A DNA stretch of 11,605 nucleotides from Chloroflexaceae bacterium UBA1466. GTDB taxonomy: Bacteria; Chloroflexota; Chloroflexia; Chloroflexales; Chloroflexaceae. Position 1 is the stretch's first letter. Every line of letters starts with the position of its first letter. Positions 1 to 6,615 of this stretch are shown piece by piece. The notes below the pieces were generated by a model, which ran no database searches, was not told the DNA's origin, and saw nothing but the letters and a program-made list of their open reading frames with translations. The position numbers were made by a program, and so were the translations under genes. The stretch covers positions 1 through 11,605 of the forward strand of contig DCSM01000178.1 of NCBI GenBank assembly GCA_002325605.1, in the 5' to 3' direction.

Positions 1-2216
1 ATAGCGCCGTGATGCTCTTGGTCAATCCTGAAAATGGCCAGATTGTGGAGGCTAATCATGCAGCGGTGCATTATTATGGCTATAGCTTGCCCGAACTCAA
101 GAAGCTTTCCATTCACGAGATCAACCAACTTAGCCCCGCCGAAGTTCAGCAGGAAATGTTGTGGGCTAAGACCGAAAAGCATAAGTACTTTGAATTTCTC
201 CACCGGCTAGCGCATGGCGAAATTCGCACGGTTGAAGTCTACTCTTCACCTGTCACCTTCAAAGATCAAACCCTCCTCTTCTCGATTGTGCATGACATCA
301 CCGAGCGCAAACAGGCTGAAGAAGCGGTGCGGGAAAGCGAGACGAGGTTCAAGGTCATCAGTACTTCAGCCCAAGATGCGATCATCATGATTGATGAGCA
401 AGGTCACATCTCCTTTTGGAATGAAGCGGCCAGCCGCATCTTTGGCTACACCGCCGCAGAGATGCTGAAGCAATCGCTTCATACACTAATGATTCATCCC
501 TTCTACCTTATAGCTAATCAAGATCAGATCAAGCAGTGGCAAGGAAAGGTCGCCGGGAAAACCTTTGAGTTAGAAGCCCGCCGTAAAAGTGGGGAGGTTT
601 TCCCCATTGAAATCTCCTTGTCAGCCTTTCAACTCAAGGGGCAGTGGCACGCTTTAGGGATTTTGCACGACATCACCGAGCGCAAGCAATTGGAAGCCGA
701 ATTGCAGCAGCTTGCCGCCCAGCAAGTTGTCATTTTGGAAGGTTCAATTGTAGGGATTGTTTTGGTCAAAGAGCGCGTGATCGTGTGGGCCAACAAACGG
801 TTTGCGGAAATGTTTGGCTACACGCTCGCTGAGGTCACGGGGTTTGCGACGAAAGGGTTTTACCATTCCCCTGAAGAGTATGAGCAACTTGGCCAGGAGG
901 CTTATCCCCAATTGCTTCTGGGCCAAGCGTATCATAGCGAGTGGCAACTCCGCCAGCGCGATGGAACCCCCTTGTGGTGTAGTCTGAATGCTAAAGCGGT
1001 TGACCCTACCGCTACGACCTTGGGCACGATTTGGCTATTAGAAGATATTACAGAGCGGAAGGCCCAAGAGGCCATTTTACGAAAGTATGAACGGATTGTG
1101 ACCGCCACCACCGACCAGATCGCGCTGATTGATCGCGCTTACTGCTATCAGATGGTCAATGCAGCGCGTTCCTTTGCCCGTGGAAGCGCAAAAGATGAAC
1201 TTGTGGGCCACCCGTTGAGTGAAATTTGGGGCCTAGAGAGTTTTCAAACCGCCATCAAAAGTACTTTTGATCAATGCTTGGCCGGCCAGATCCTGCACCA
1301 GCAAGCCTGGTTTACCTACAAAGGGGTGGGGCGACGCTTTATGGATGTCACCTACGTCCCCTACTTAGAACCTGATCACACGATCTCTGGAGTCGTAATG
1401 AATGCGCGGGACATCACCGAATTCAAAGAAATCGAGCAGCAATTGCAGAAGGCCAATAACCATTTTCGCGCTGAATTGGCCTTTGCGCGCACCATCCAGC
1501 AAAATTTACTTCAGTATCCCTATCCCCCTTGGTCTGAGATCAAAGTTTTCTGTTTCAACATGCCCGCACGGGAAGTAGGGGGCGACTTCTACAACTACCT
1601 AGCTTTTCCGGCAAGCGCAGGCGCAGCAAAGTATCTGTTTGCGGTCGGGGATGTTACGGGGAAAGGGATGCCTGCCGCTTTATTTATGGCCGTGAGTATT
1701 GCCTTGTTGCGTTCCCTTGCCCCCAAAGAGTTTTCGCCCAGCCTTCTGCTGACCAACCTCGACAAACAGCTTGAGAACTATACGAAGGAAGATCGCATGA
1801 ACTGCGCCCTTTGTTGCATCGAAATCACTTTGTCTGCAACCAGGACTGAAAGGGCCCTGGCCCGCATTGCCAACGGGGGCTTGATTCCGCCCTTCCTTAA
1901 ACCTTGCGAAGGGCAAGCTGAATTATTAGATGTTGCCGGCCCACCCCTTGGGACGGGGTTTGGTGCAATGCTCGGCTATCCGGAGGAGCTGATTGAGTTA
2001 AGTCCTGGCGACATGCTCATCCTGACTAGCGATGGCCTGGTCGAAGCGATGAATCCCCAAGGTGAGCTTCTCGGTTTTGAGCGCACCTTAGCGATGATTC
2101 AAGCAGGGCCTCCCGATGCTGAAGGAATGTTAGCCCACTTGCAAGCGGAAGTCCTCGCTTTTACGGGTGGAGCCGAACCCCATGATGATATAACCATTGT
2201 CATTGTGCAATTCTGA
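1..2216 (+). CDS. Multi-PAS SpoIIE/RsbU-type PP2C serine phosphatase (5' partial)
   Basis: Probably a cytoplasmic sensor phosphatase that dephosphorylates an anti-sigma-factor antagonist (STAS protein) in response to signals bound by its PAS domains. The frame is open to the window edge, and the first GTG (9) lies inside a PAS fold just before the VNPENG motif, so the true start is upstream. Counting from that GTG, four PAS units are visible: about 1-100, 112-226, 238-352 and 358-472. The first three end in a DITER-type linker and the fourth in a DITEF variant. A short helical linker (473-500) leads to the SpoIIE-type PP2C domain (about 488-735). Its metal-binding acidic motifs are all present: GGD 524-526, GDVTGKG 547-553, SDG 674-676 and HDD 725-727. 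There are no membrane segments or receiver domain in the visible part. A separate promoter follows this gene, so it need not be co-transcribed with the next one. The family is certain; the target is inferred. Confidence 0.92.
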   Translation, partial: SAVMLLVNPENGQIVEANHAAVHYYGYSLPELKKLSIHEINQLSPAEVQQEMLWAKTEKHKYFEFLHRLAHGEIRTVEVYSSPVTFKDQTLLFSIVHDITERKQAEEAVRESETRFKVISTSAQDAIIMIDEQGHISFWNEAASRIFGYTAAEMLKQSLHTLMIHPFYLIANQDQIKQWQGKVAGKTFELEARRKSGEVFPIEISLSAFQLKGQWHALGILHDITERKQLEAELQQLAAQQVVILEGSIVGIVLVKERVIVWANKRFAEMFGYTLAEVTGFATKGFYHSPEEYEQLGQEAYPQLLLGQAYHSEWQLRQRDGTPLWCSLNAKAVDPTATTLGTIWLLEDITERKAQEAILRKYERIVTATTDQIALIDRAYCYQMVNAARSFARGSAKDELVGHPLSEIWGLESFQTAIKSTFDQCLAGQILHQQAWFTYKGVGRRFMDVTYVPYLEPDHTISGVVMNARDITEFKEIEQQLQKANNHFRAELAFARTIQQNLLQYPYPPWSEIKVFCFNMPAREVGGDFYNYLAFPASAGAAKYLFAVGDVTGKGMPAALFMAVSIALLRSLAPKEFSPSLLLTNLDKQLENYTKEDRMNCALCCIEITLSATRTERALARIANGGLIPPFLKPCEGQAELLDVAGPPLGTGFGAMLGYPEELIELSPGDMLILTSDGLVEAMNPQGELLGFERTLAMIQAGPPDAEGMLAHLQAEVLAFTGGAEPHDDITIVIVQF

Positions 2217-2240
2217 TTGCCAACTTTTCCCTCTTTGGAA

Positions 2241-2269
2241 TTGAATTTTTTGCCTTTTTCCTTTATAAT
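2241..2269 (+). promoter_or_regulatory. Predicted sigma70-type promoter for the corrinoid/methyltransferase/kinase cluster
   Basis: A -35 box TTGAAT (2241-2246) and a perfect -10 box TATAAT (2264-2269) are separated by 17 bases in a T-rich intergenic stretch. The predicted transcript start is near 2276, giving a leader of about 65 bases before the ATG at 2341. The match is close to the vegetative consensus. It was read by eye and has no experimental support. Confidence 0.7.
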
Positions 2270-2282
2270 CTCTTTGCTAGTC

Positions 2283-2306
2283 GTGCAAGTAGCTTATCCT
2301 TTGCAC
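2283..2306 (+). promoter_or_regulatory. Small inverted repeat in the 5' leader
   Basis: GTGCAA (2283-2288) and TTGCAC (2301-2306) are perfect 6-base inverted arms around a 12-base spacer. They lie just downstream of the predicted transcript start and 34 bases before the ATG. This could be an operator for a dimeric regulator or a small leader hairpin. No T-tract follows, so it is not a terminator. A repeat this short can arise by chance. Confidence 0.3.
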
Positions 2307-2326
2307 CATTAGTCCCTTACAAAGTT

Positions 2327-2333
2327 AGGAGGT
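2327..2333 (+). promoter_or_regulatory. Strong Shine-Dalgarno for the corrinoid protein gene
   Basis: AGGAGGT lies 7 bases before the ATG at 2341 and is a near-perfect complement to the 16S rRNA tail. It fixes the start codon and suggests high translation of the first gene after the promoter. Confidence 0.85.
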
Positions 2334-2340
2334 AAACCGA

Positions 2341-2973
2341 ATGTCGCAACTTTTGGAACCTTTCTTACAGGCCCTTCAGGCCCTCAATCGGGTGGAAGCC
2401 CAGAACATTCTGTGTCAAGCCACGGATCGTCAAACGTCAATCGAGTTGGTGGAAGAGTTGGTCGTGCCAGCCTTGGAAGAGATTGGCCGAGGTTGGGAAG
2501 AAGGAAGTGTTGCTTTATCCCAAGTCTACATGAGTGGGCGAATTTGTGAAGAATTGGTCGACCTTATCCTCCCACAGAGCGCCCCCGAACGCAAAAAGCA
2601 GCCTAACATGGCCATCGTGGTCTTAGAAGATTATCACTTTCTGGGAAAGCGCATTGTCTACTCGATCTTGCGGGCCAGTGGGTTTGAACTGGCGGATTAT
2701 GGCCGCATGACGGTTGAGGAGCTTGTGGTTCGCACGCAAGCCGATGGGCTTGAGCTTCTGCTGGTCTCAGTGCTAATGCTACCTTCAGCCTTACGGGTCA
2801 AGGCTTTACGCGCTAAGTTTGATGAATTAGGTTTGAAGACTAAGATCGTAACGGGGGGCGCACCCTTCGTCTTTGATGAGAACCTTTGGCAAGAAGTAGG
2901 AGCTACCGCAATGGGGCGGAGTGCTTCAGAAGCGATTGAAGTTATTACCCAAATCATGGAAGGGAAGTTATGA
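2341..2973 (+). CDS. B12-binding corrinoid protein (MtaC/MtbC-like methyl carrier)
   Basis: A 210-residue cytoplasmic protein of the size and layout of MtbC/MtaC-type corrinoid carriers. It has an N-terminal helical cap (about 1-85) and a Rossmann-like cobalamin-binding domain (about 88-208). The canonical base-off B12 signature is complete: DxHxxG at 97-102 with His99 as the expected cobalt ligand, SxL at 143-145 and GG at 172-173. In this family the protein accepts a methyl group from a substrate-specific methyltransferase and passes it to a UroD-type partner, which is the gene overlapping its end by 4 bases (ATGA). The cap has Trp52, but the Glu-His pair that follows the corresponding Trp in CarH photoreceptors is Val-Tyr here. 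That favours a methyl carrier over an AdoCbl light sensor. No substrate methyltransferase is adjacent, so a sensory role with the downstream kinase is possible. The family is very likely; the role is inferred. Confidence 0.9.
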   Translation: MSQLLEPFLQALQALNRVEAQNILCQATDRQTSIELVEELVVPALEEIGRGWEEGSVALSQVYMSGRICEELVDLILPQSAPERKKQPNMAIVVLEDYHFLGKRIVYSILRASGFELADYGRMTVEELVVRTQADGLELLLVSVLMLPSALRVKALRAKFDELGLKTKIVTGGAPFVFDENLWQEVGATAMGRSASEAIEVITQIMEGKL

Positions 2974-4013
2974 ACTCCTTACAACGAGTCTTAACGACAT
3001 TAAGTCATCAAGAAGCGGACCGCGTGCCCCTTTGCCTCTTATTCTCGCTGCATGGCGCGAAGGAATTGGGGCTTTCAATCAAAGATTACTTCGCAAACCC
3101 AGCGGCGGTTGTTGAAGGTCAACTCCGCTTGCGGGCCAAGTATCACCACGATTGCATCTACACCTTCTTTTATGCGCCTATTGAGGTCGAAGCTTGGGGG
3201 GGGGAAGTTATCTACAGTGATGATGGCCCCCCTAATTCGGGAGAACCTTTCATTCGGCGGTTGGAAGATATTTTGACCCTCGAAGTTCCTGCCGTAAAGG
3301 CAACACCTTGTCTAGGGAAGGTCTTTGAAGCTACAGCTTTGCTGAAGGCTCAAGTCAAGGACGAAGTACCCATTATAGGGGTTGTAATGTCTCCCTTCTC
3401 GCTCCCTGTGATGCAAATGGGGTTTGATAAGTATATTGAACTTATCTACGAACAACCGACCCTCTTTGCCCACCTGATGCAGATCAATGAGGCTTTTTGC
3501 GCTGCTTGGGCCAATGCTCAATTGGAAGCAGGGGCAACGGCCATCTGCTACTTTGATCCTGTTTCCTCTTCCTCGATTATTCCTAAAGAGTTGTACCTTC
3601 AGACGGGGTTTGAGGTTGCCAAACGAACCTTAGCTCAAATCAAGGGCCCAACCGCAACCCACATGGCTTCGGGGCTTTGTCTCCCCATCGTTGACGCGCT
3701 TGCCCAGACTGGTACGGCCATCCTTTGCACCAGTGCTTTGGAAGACCTTGCGATCATGAAAGCAGCTTGTCGCGGAAAGCTCACGGTTTTAGGGAACTTA
3801 AATGGCATTGAGATGCGGCGCTGGACAGTAGCAGAGGCCGAAGCAAAGGTTAAGGAAGCGCTTGCTAAAGCAGGCAAGGGAGGGGGCTTTATCCTTGCTG
3901 ATAATCACGGTGAGATACCTTGGCAAGTTCCAGATGAGGTTATAAGGGCCATCTCAGAAGCAACTTCCAAATGGGGAACTTATCCCCTTACTTGGTTAGA
4001 AGAAGAGGTTTAG
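2970..4013 (+). CDS. UroD/MtaA-family methylcobamide methyltransferase-like protein
   Basis: A 347-residue protein of the uroporphyrinogen-decarboxylase fold family, full length for MtaA/MtbA-type enzymes, which move the methyl of a methylated corrinoid protein to a thiol acceptor. Support comes from the N-terminal HQEADRVP motif (13-20), the GN motif (275-276), the C-terminal barrel pattern and the tight coupling to a corrinoid protein. The start is fixed by the ATGA overlap and a GGAAGGGAAG stretch just upstream. MtaA/MtbA bind zinc through His-X-Cys and a distal Cys. Here His231 is kept, but the Cys position is Ala233 and the distal position appears to be His313 (in DNHGEIP). It may therefore use another ligand set, or have a binding rather than catalytic role. 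A true HemE is unlikely given the context. A run of nine G at 3196-3204 lies inside the gene. The fold family is confident; activity is uncertain. Confidence 0.87.
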   Translation: MNSLQRVLTTLSHQEADRVPLCLLFSLHGAKELGLSIKDYFANPAAVVEGQLRLRAKYHHDCIYTFFYAPIEVEAWGGEVIYSDDGPPNSGEPFIRRLEDILTLEVPAVKATPCLGKVFEATALLKAQVKDEVPIIGVVMSPFSLPVMQMGFDKYIELIYEQPTLFAHLMQINEAFCAAWANAQLEAGATAICYFDPVSSSSIIPKELYLQTGFEVAKRTLAQIKGPTATHMASGLCLPIVDALAQTGTAILCTSALEDLAIMKAACRGKLTVLGNLNGIEMRRWTVAEAEAKVKEALAKAGKGGGFILADNHGEIPWQVPDEVIRAISEATSKWGTYPLTWLEEEV

Positions 4014-4021
4014 GAAAAATA

Positions 4022-4049
4022 GTTTTGCGGGTCTGGTAGGTTGCAAAAC
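4022..4049 (+). promoter_or_regulatory. Alternative hairpin overlapping the terminator (possible antiterminator)
   Basis: GTTTTGC (4022-4028) and GCAAAAC (4043-4049) are perfect 7-base inverted arms around a 14-base loop. The right arm consists of the tetraloop and first bases of the terminator's right arm, so the two structures cannot form together. The arrangement is visible in the sequence. Any attenuation function is inference. Confidence 0.35.
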
Positions 4050-4063
4050 TTACCAGACCTTTT
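4030..4063 (+). terminator. Rho-independent terminator-like hairpin between the UroD gene and the kinase gene
   Basis: The left arm (4030-4042, GGTCTGGTAGGTT) pairs with the right arm (4047-4059) over 13 positions, with one G-U wobble, closing on a GCAA tetraloop and followed by TTTT (4060-4063). The kinase ATG is only 14 bases further on. It could therefore reduce or control read-through into the kinase rather than end the operon. A competing inverted repeat overlaps it and is listed separately. Confidence 0.65.
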
Positions 4064-4070
4064 AGAAGAG
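4064..4070 (+). promoter_or_regulatory. Shine-Dalgarno of the hybrid kinase
   Basis: AGAAGAG lies 7 bases before the ATG at 4078 and immediately follows the T-run of the hairpin. Ribosome binding and hairpin formation could therefore affect each other. The match to consensus is only moderate. Confidence 0.5.
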
Positions 4071-4077
4071 AACTTTT

Positions 4078-6615
4078 ATGAAACAAAAACTTTGTATCTT
4101 AGTTTGCGAAAGTTATGGGCGCGAATTGGCGACGGTCATCAGTGAGGGAAAGTTTAAGAATGTGGTCGGGCACGCTTTCCCTTCCATGCATGGTCGCCCA
4201 GCCCTTACTTGGAATAATTTTCAGCAGAGCCTTCAGTCCCACCAAGATTGGGAAAGGATTGAAATCCTTGGCCAATGTTGTCTTAGCAAGCTAGATTCGC
4301 CTCCCCCTGAATTGAACCATTGTCACCTTCACAAACTGGGGCAATGCTTCTACTTGTTTGGCGGGCAGAAGCTGATTGATAGCTATATTCAAAAGGGGAT
4401 TTACTTGCTGACCCCTGGTTGGGTGGCCCGTTGGCCCCATTGGATGAAGGTTTGGGGCTTTGAACAAGCCATGGCCCGCGAGTTTTTTGCAGAGTTTGCC
4501 AAGGGTTTGCTCATGCTTGACACGGGAGTCTACCCTGAGAGTAGCCAAGCCCTACAAGAATTTGCCCAGTTTGTTGACCTTCCCTGGGAGACTTTACCCG
4601 TTGGGTTGGATCACTTTCAACTGTTTATCAACAAGTTGATCTTGGAATGGCGGACGAAAAAAACGAGCGAACTTACGACCCAGGCCCAAAAACAGACCTC
4701 TGATTATGCAATGGCGATGGATTTGCTCAACAACTTAGTGCATATCGTCAATGAAGCAGAGGCCATTCAAAATGTAATTGACATCTTCACGATGCTTTTT
4801 GCGGCCAGCACGATCCTTTACCTCCCTTTGCACAATGGTGAGCCAGGCCAAGTACAAAAATCCTTCTCAACGAGCGCCGAAGATATAGCTGACCTTCTGC
4901 AAAGGTTGACTACTTTCAAGCAGGAGTATGTTTGGACAGAATCGGGGAAAGGTTTTCGGCTCCGGATGAGCTACCACAATGAGACCCTTGGCGTGTTGGA
5001 AGTAGATAATCTGACCTTCCCTGAATACAAGGAACGTTACCTCAATTTAGCCCTTACGTTGGTACGGGTCTGCGGCCTCCCGATTGATAATGCGCGGACC
5101 TATCAGAAGATTAAGGAAGCTGAAGCCGAAGTTATGGCTTCCAATACGCAACTTACGGCGGCCAACATTGAACTTCAGCGCATTCAGGATCAATTGCAAA
5201 TTGCAAAAGAAAAGGCTGAAGTTGCAAACCAAGCGAAGAGTGCCTTCTTAGCCAACATGAGCCACGAACTTCGCACCCCGCTCAATGCGATTTTGGGGTT
5301 TGCCCAAGTAATGAACCGGAGTACCGACCTTCCTCCTGATCACCGCGACAATTTGCGAATTATCAGCCGCAGTGGAGAACACCTCCTGACCCTGATCAAT
5401 CAAGTTCTTGACCTCTCTAAAATTGAAGCGGGGCGGGCTACGCTTAACGAAAAGAACTTTGACCTTTACCGTCTGCTTGACGAACTGAGCGATATGTTCC
5501 AACTCAAGGCGGAAGATAAGCACTTGCAACTTACCTTTGACCGTGACCCCCTCGTTCCGCGCTACCTTTGCACCGATGAGGTCAAGCTCCGCCAAGTTTT
5601 GATCAACTTTCTCAACAATGCGCTCAAGTTTACCCAAGAAGGGGGCATCGCGGTACGGGTCGAAAAGGATGCAGCTTTTGCCTTGCCCAATGCTCACCTT
5701 CTCTTTGCGATTGAGGATACGGGGCCAGGAATTGCGCCCGAAGAACTTGGCAACCTCTTTGAAGCCTTTGGGCAAACCAAAACGGGGCGACAGGCACAAG
5801 AAGGGACGGGGCTTGGGCTACCCATCAGTCGCCGCTTTGTCCAGCTTATGGGGGGAGAAGTGCAGGTCACTAGCCGCCTGGAGCATGGGACAACCTTTCA
5901 CTTCGATCTTCAAGCCAAAATAGTCGAGCGGGAAGATATTGAAGGGGAACCTTCCACCAGACGTGTGATTGCTCTGGCCCCAGACCAGCCCCGTTATCGC
6001 CTTCTGATCGTCGACGATAGTTATACCAATCGACTCCTCCTTCTCAAGTTGTTCAACCCGTTAGGGTTTGAGTTGAAGGAAGCAAGTAACGGGAAAGAAG
6101 CGCTTGAGCTTTGGGAGGAATGGTCACCCCATTTGATCTGGATGGATATGCGGATGCCCGTGATGGATGGCTATGAAGCGGCCCGGCAGATTAAAGCAAC
6201 CACAAAGGGGCAAGCAACTGCCGTCATTGCTTTAACTGCCAGCACCTTAGAAGAGGAACGGGCCGTGGTCTTGTCGGCAGGGTGTGATGATTACCTCCGT
6301 AAACCGTTCCGCGAAGCAACCTTATTTGAAGCGTTGACAAAGCATATCGGCGTGCGGTTTGTCTATGAGGAAGCGTTCCGCGAAGCAACCGAAGAAGCGG
6401 CTCCCCTTACCCTTACTTCAGCAACCTTGGCTACTTTGGCCCCTGAATGTCTGCACCTTTTGCAGCAAGCCGTTGAAGAACTTGATACCGAAACGACAAA
6501 TGCAATCCTTGACCAGATCCGGCCCCAAAATGCGGCGCTGGCTAATGCTTTAGATGAGTTGGTCAGAGGGTATCGGTTTGACCGGATTCAAGAATTGCTG
6601 GAAGAGCTAATCTAA
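4078..6615 (+). CDS. Hybrid histidine kinase with DUF1638-like N-terminus, GAF-like, HisKA, HATPase and receiver domains
   Basis: An 845-residue soluble sensor kinase with no membrane segment. Residues 1-205 form a Cys/His-rich domain (Cys6, Cys10, Cys67, Cys68, His81, Cys82, His83, His85, Cys90) with a YLLTPGWVARW motif at 109-119. It resembles DUF1638, which I recall near corrinoid methyltransferase genes; that match is from memory. Residues 225-345 look like a divergent GAF domain, followed by a coiled coil (345-385). HisKA carries the phospho-acceptor His396. The ATPase shows the N box (Asn510, Asn514), G1 (547-551, DTGPG) and G2 (576-580, GTGLG). The receiver (640-750) has Asp646/Asp647, phospho-acceptor Asp690 and Lys742. 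The C-terminal tail (755-845) is helical, is not an evident Hpt domain, and resembles tails seen on cyanobacterial hybrid kinases. The stop overlaps the next start by one base, which suggests the receiver-phosphatase downstream is a phosphorelay partner. The kinase call is firm; the signal is unknown. Confidence 0.93.
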   Translation: MKQKLCILVCESYGRELATVISEGKFKNVVGHAFPSMHGRPALTWNNFQQSLQSHQDWERIEILGQCCLSKLDSPPPELNHCHLHKLGQCFYLFGGQKLIDSYIQKGIYLLTPGWVARWPHWMKVWGFEQAMAREFFAEFAKGLLMLDTGVYPESSQALQEFAQFVDLPWETLPVGLDHFQLFINKLILEWRTKKTSELTTQAQKQTSDYAMAMDLLNNLVHIVNEAEAIQNVIDIFTMLFAASTILYLPLHNGEPGQVQKSFSTSAEDIADLLQRLTTFKQEYVWTESGKGFRLRMSYHNETLGVLEVDNLTFPEYKERYLNLALTLVRVCGLPIDNARTYQKIKEAEAEVMASNTQLTAANIELQRIQDQLQIAKEKAEVANQAKSAFLANMSHELRTPLNAILGFAQVMNRSTDLPPDHRDNLRIISRSGEHLLTLINQVLDLSKIEAGRATLNEKNFDLYRLLDELSDMFQLKAEDKHLQLTFDRDPLVPRYLCTDEVKLRQVLINFLNNALKFTQEGGIAVRVEKDAAFALPNAHLLFAIEDTGPGIAPEELGNLFEAFGQTKTGRQAQEGTGLGLPISRRFVQLMGGEVQVTSRLEHGTTFHFDLQAKIVEREDIEGEPSTRRVIALAPDQPRYRLLIVDDSYTNRLLLLKLFNPLGFELKEASNGKEALELWEEWSPHLIWMDMRMPVMDGYEAARQIKATTKGQATAVIALTASTLEEERAVVLSAGCDDYLRKPFREATLFEALTKHIGVRFVYEEAFREATEEAAPLTLTSATLATLAPECLHLLQQAVEELDTETTNAILDQIRPQNAALANALDELVRGYRFDRIQELLEELI
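6305..6390 (+). repeat. 17-bp direct repeat inside the kinase gene
   Basis: CGTTCCGCGAAGCAACC occurs at 6305-6321 and again at 6374-6390. The copies are 69 bases apart and in the same reading frame, so Phe-Arg-Glu-Ala-Thr is encoded twice, at the end of the receiver and in the tail. It may be a local duplication; the intervening sequence is not itself duplicated. Confidence 0.6.

Noticed and set aside
2207..2220. Terminator for the multi-PAS phosphatase gene (GCAAT/ATTGC around the stop codon)
   Set aside because: The stem is only 5 bp, AT-rich and overlaps the coding end; the following T-rich stretch is interrupted. Too weak to annotate.
2217..2340. Cobalamin riboswitch in the leader of the corrinoid protein gene
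   Set aside because: The predicted leader is only about 65 bases and contains no recognisable B12-box, so it is too short for that riboswitch.
2341..2973. CarH-like AdoCbl photoreceptor
   Set aside because: There is no DNA-binding domain, and the Glu-His pair that follows the key Trp in CarH is Val-Tyr here; size and partner gene fit a methyl carrier.
5248..5799. 183-codon open frame on the minus strand inside the kinase gene
   Set aside because: It is antisense to the conserved HisKA and ATPase region, its translation resembles no domain, and it has no ribosome site. It is a shadow of the strongly coding opposite strand.
6340..6615. Histidine phosphotransfer (Hpt) domain at the kinase C-terminus
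   Set aside because: The helical tail has no His in an Hpt-type context; it matches the plain helical tails of similar hybrid kinases.
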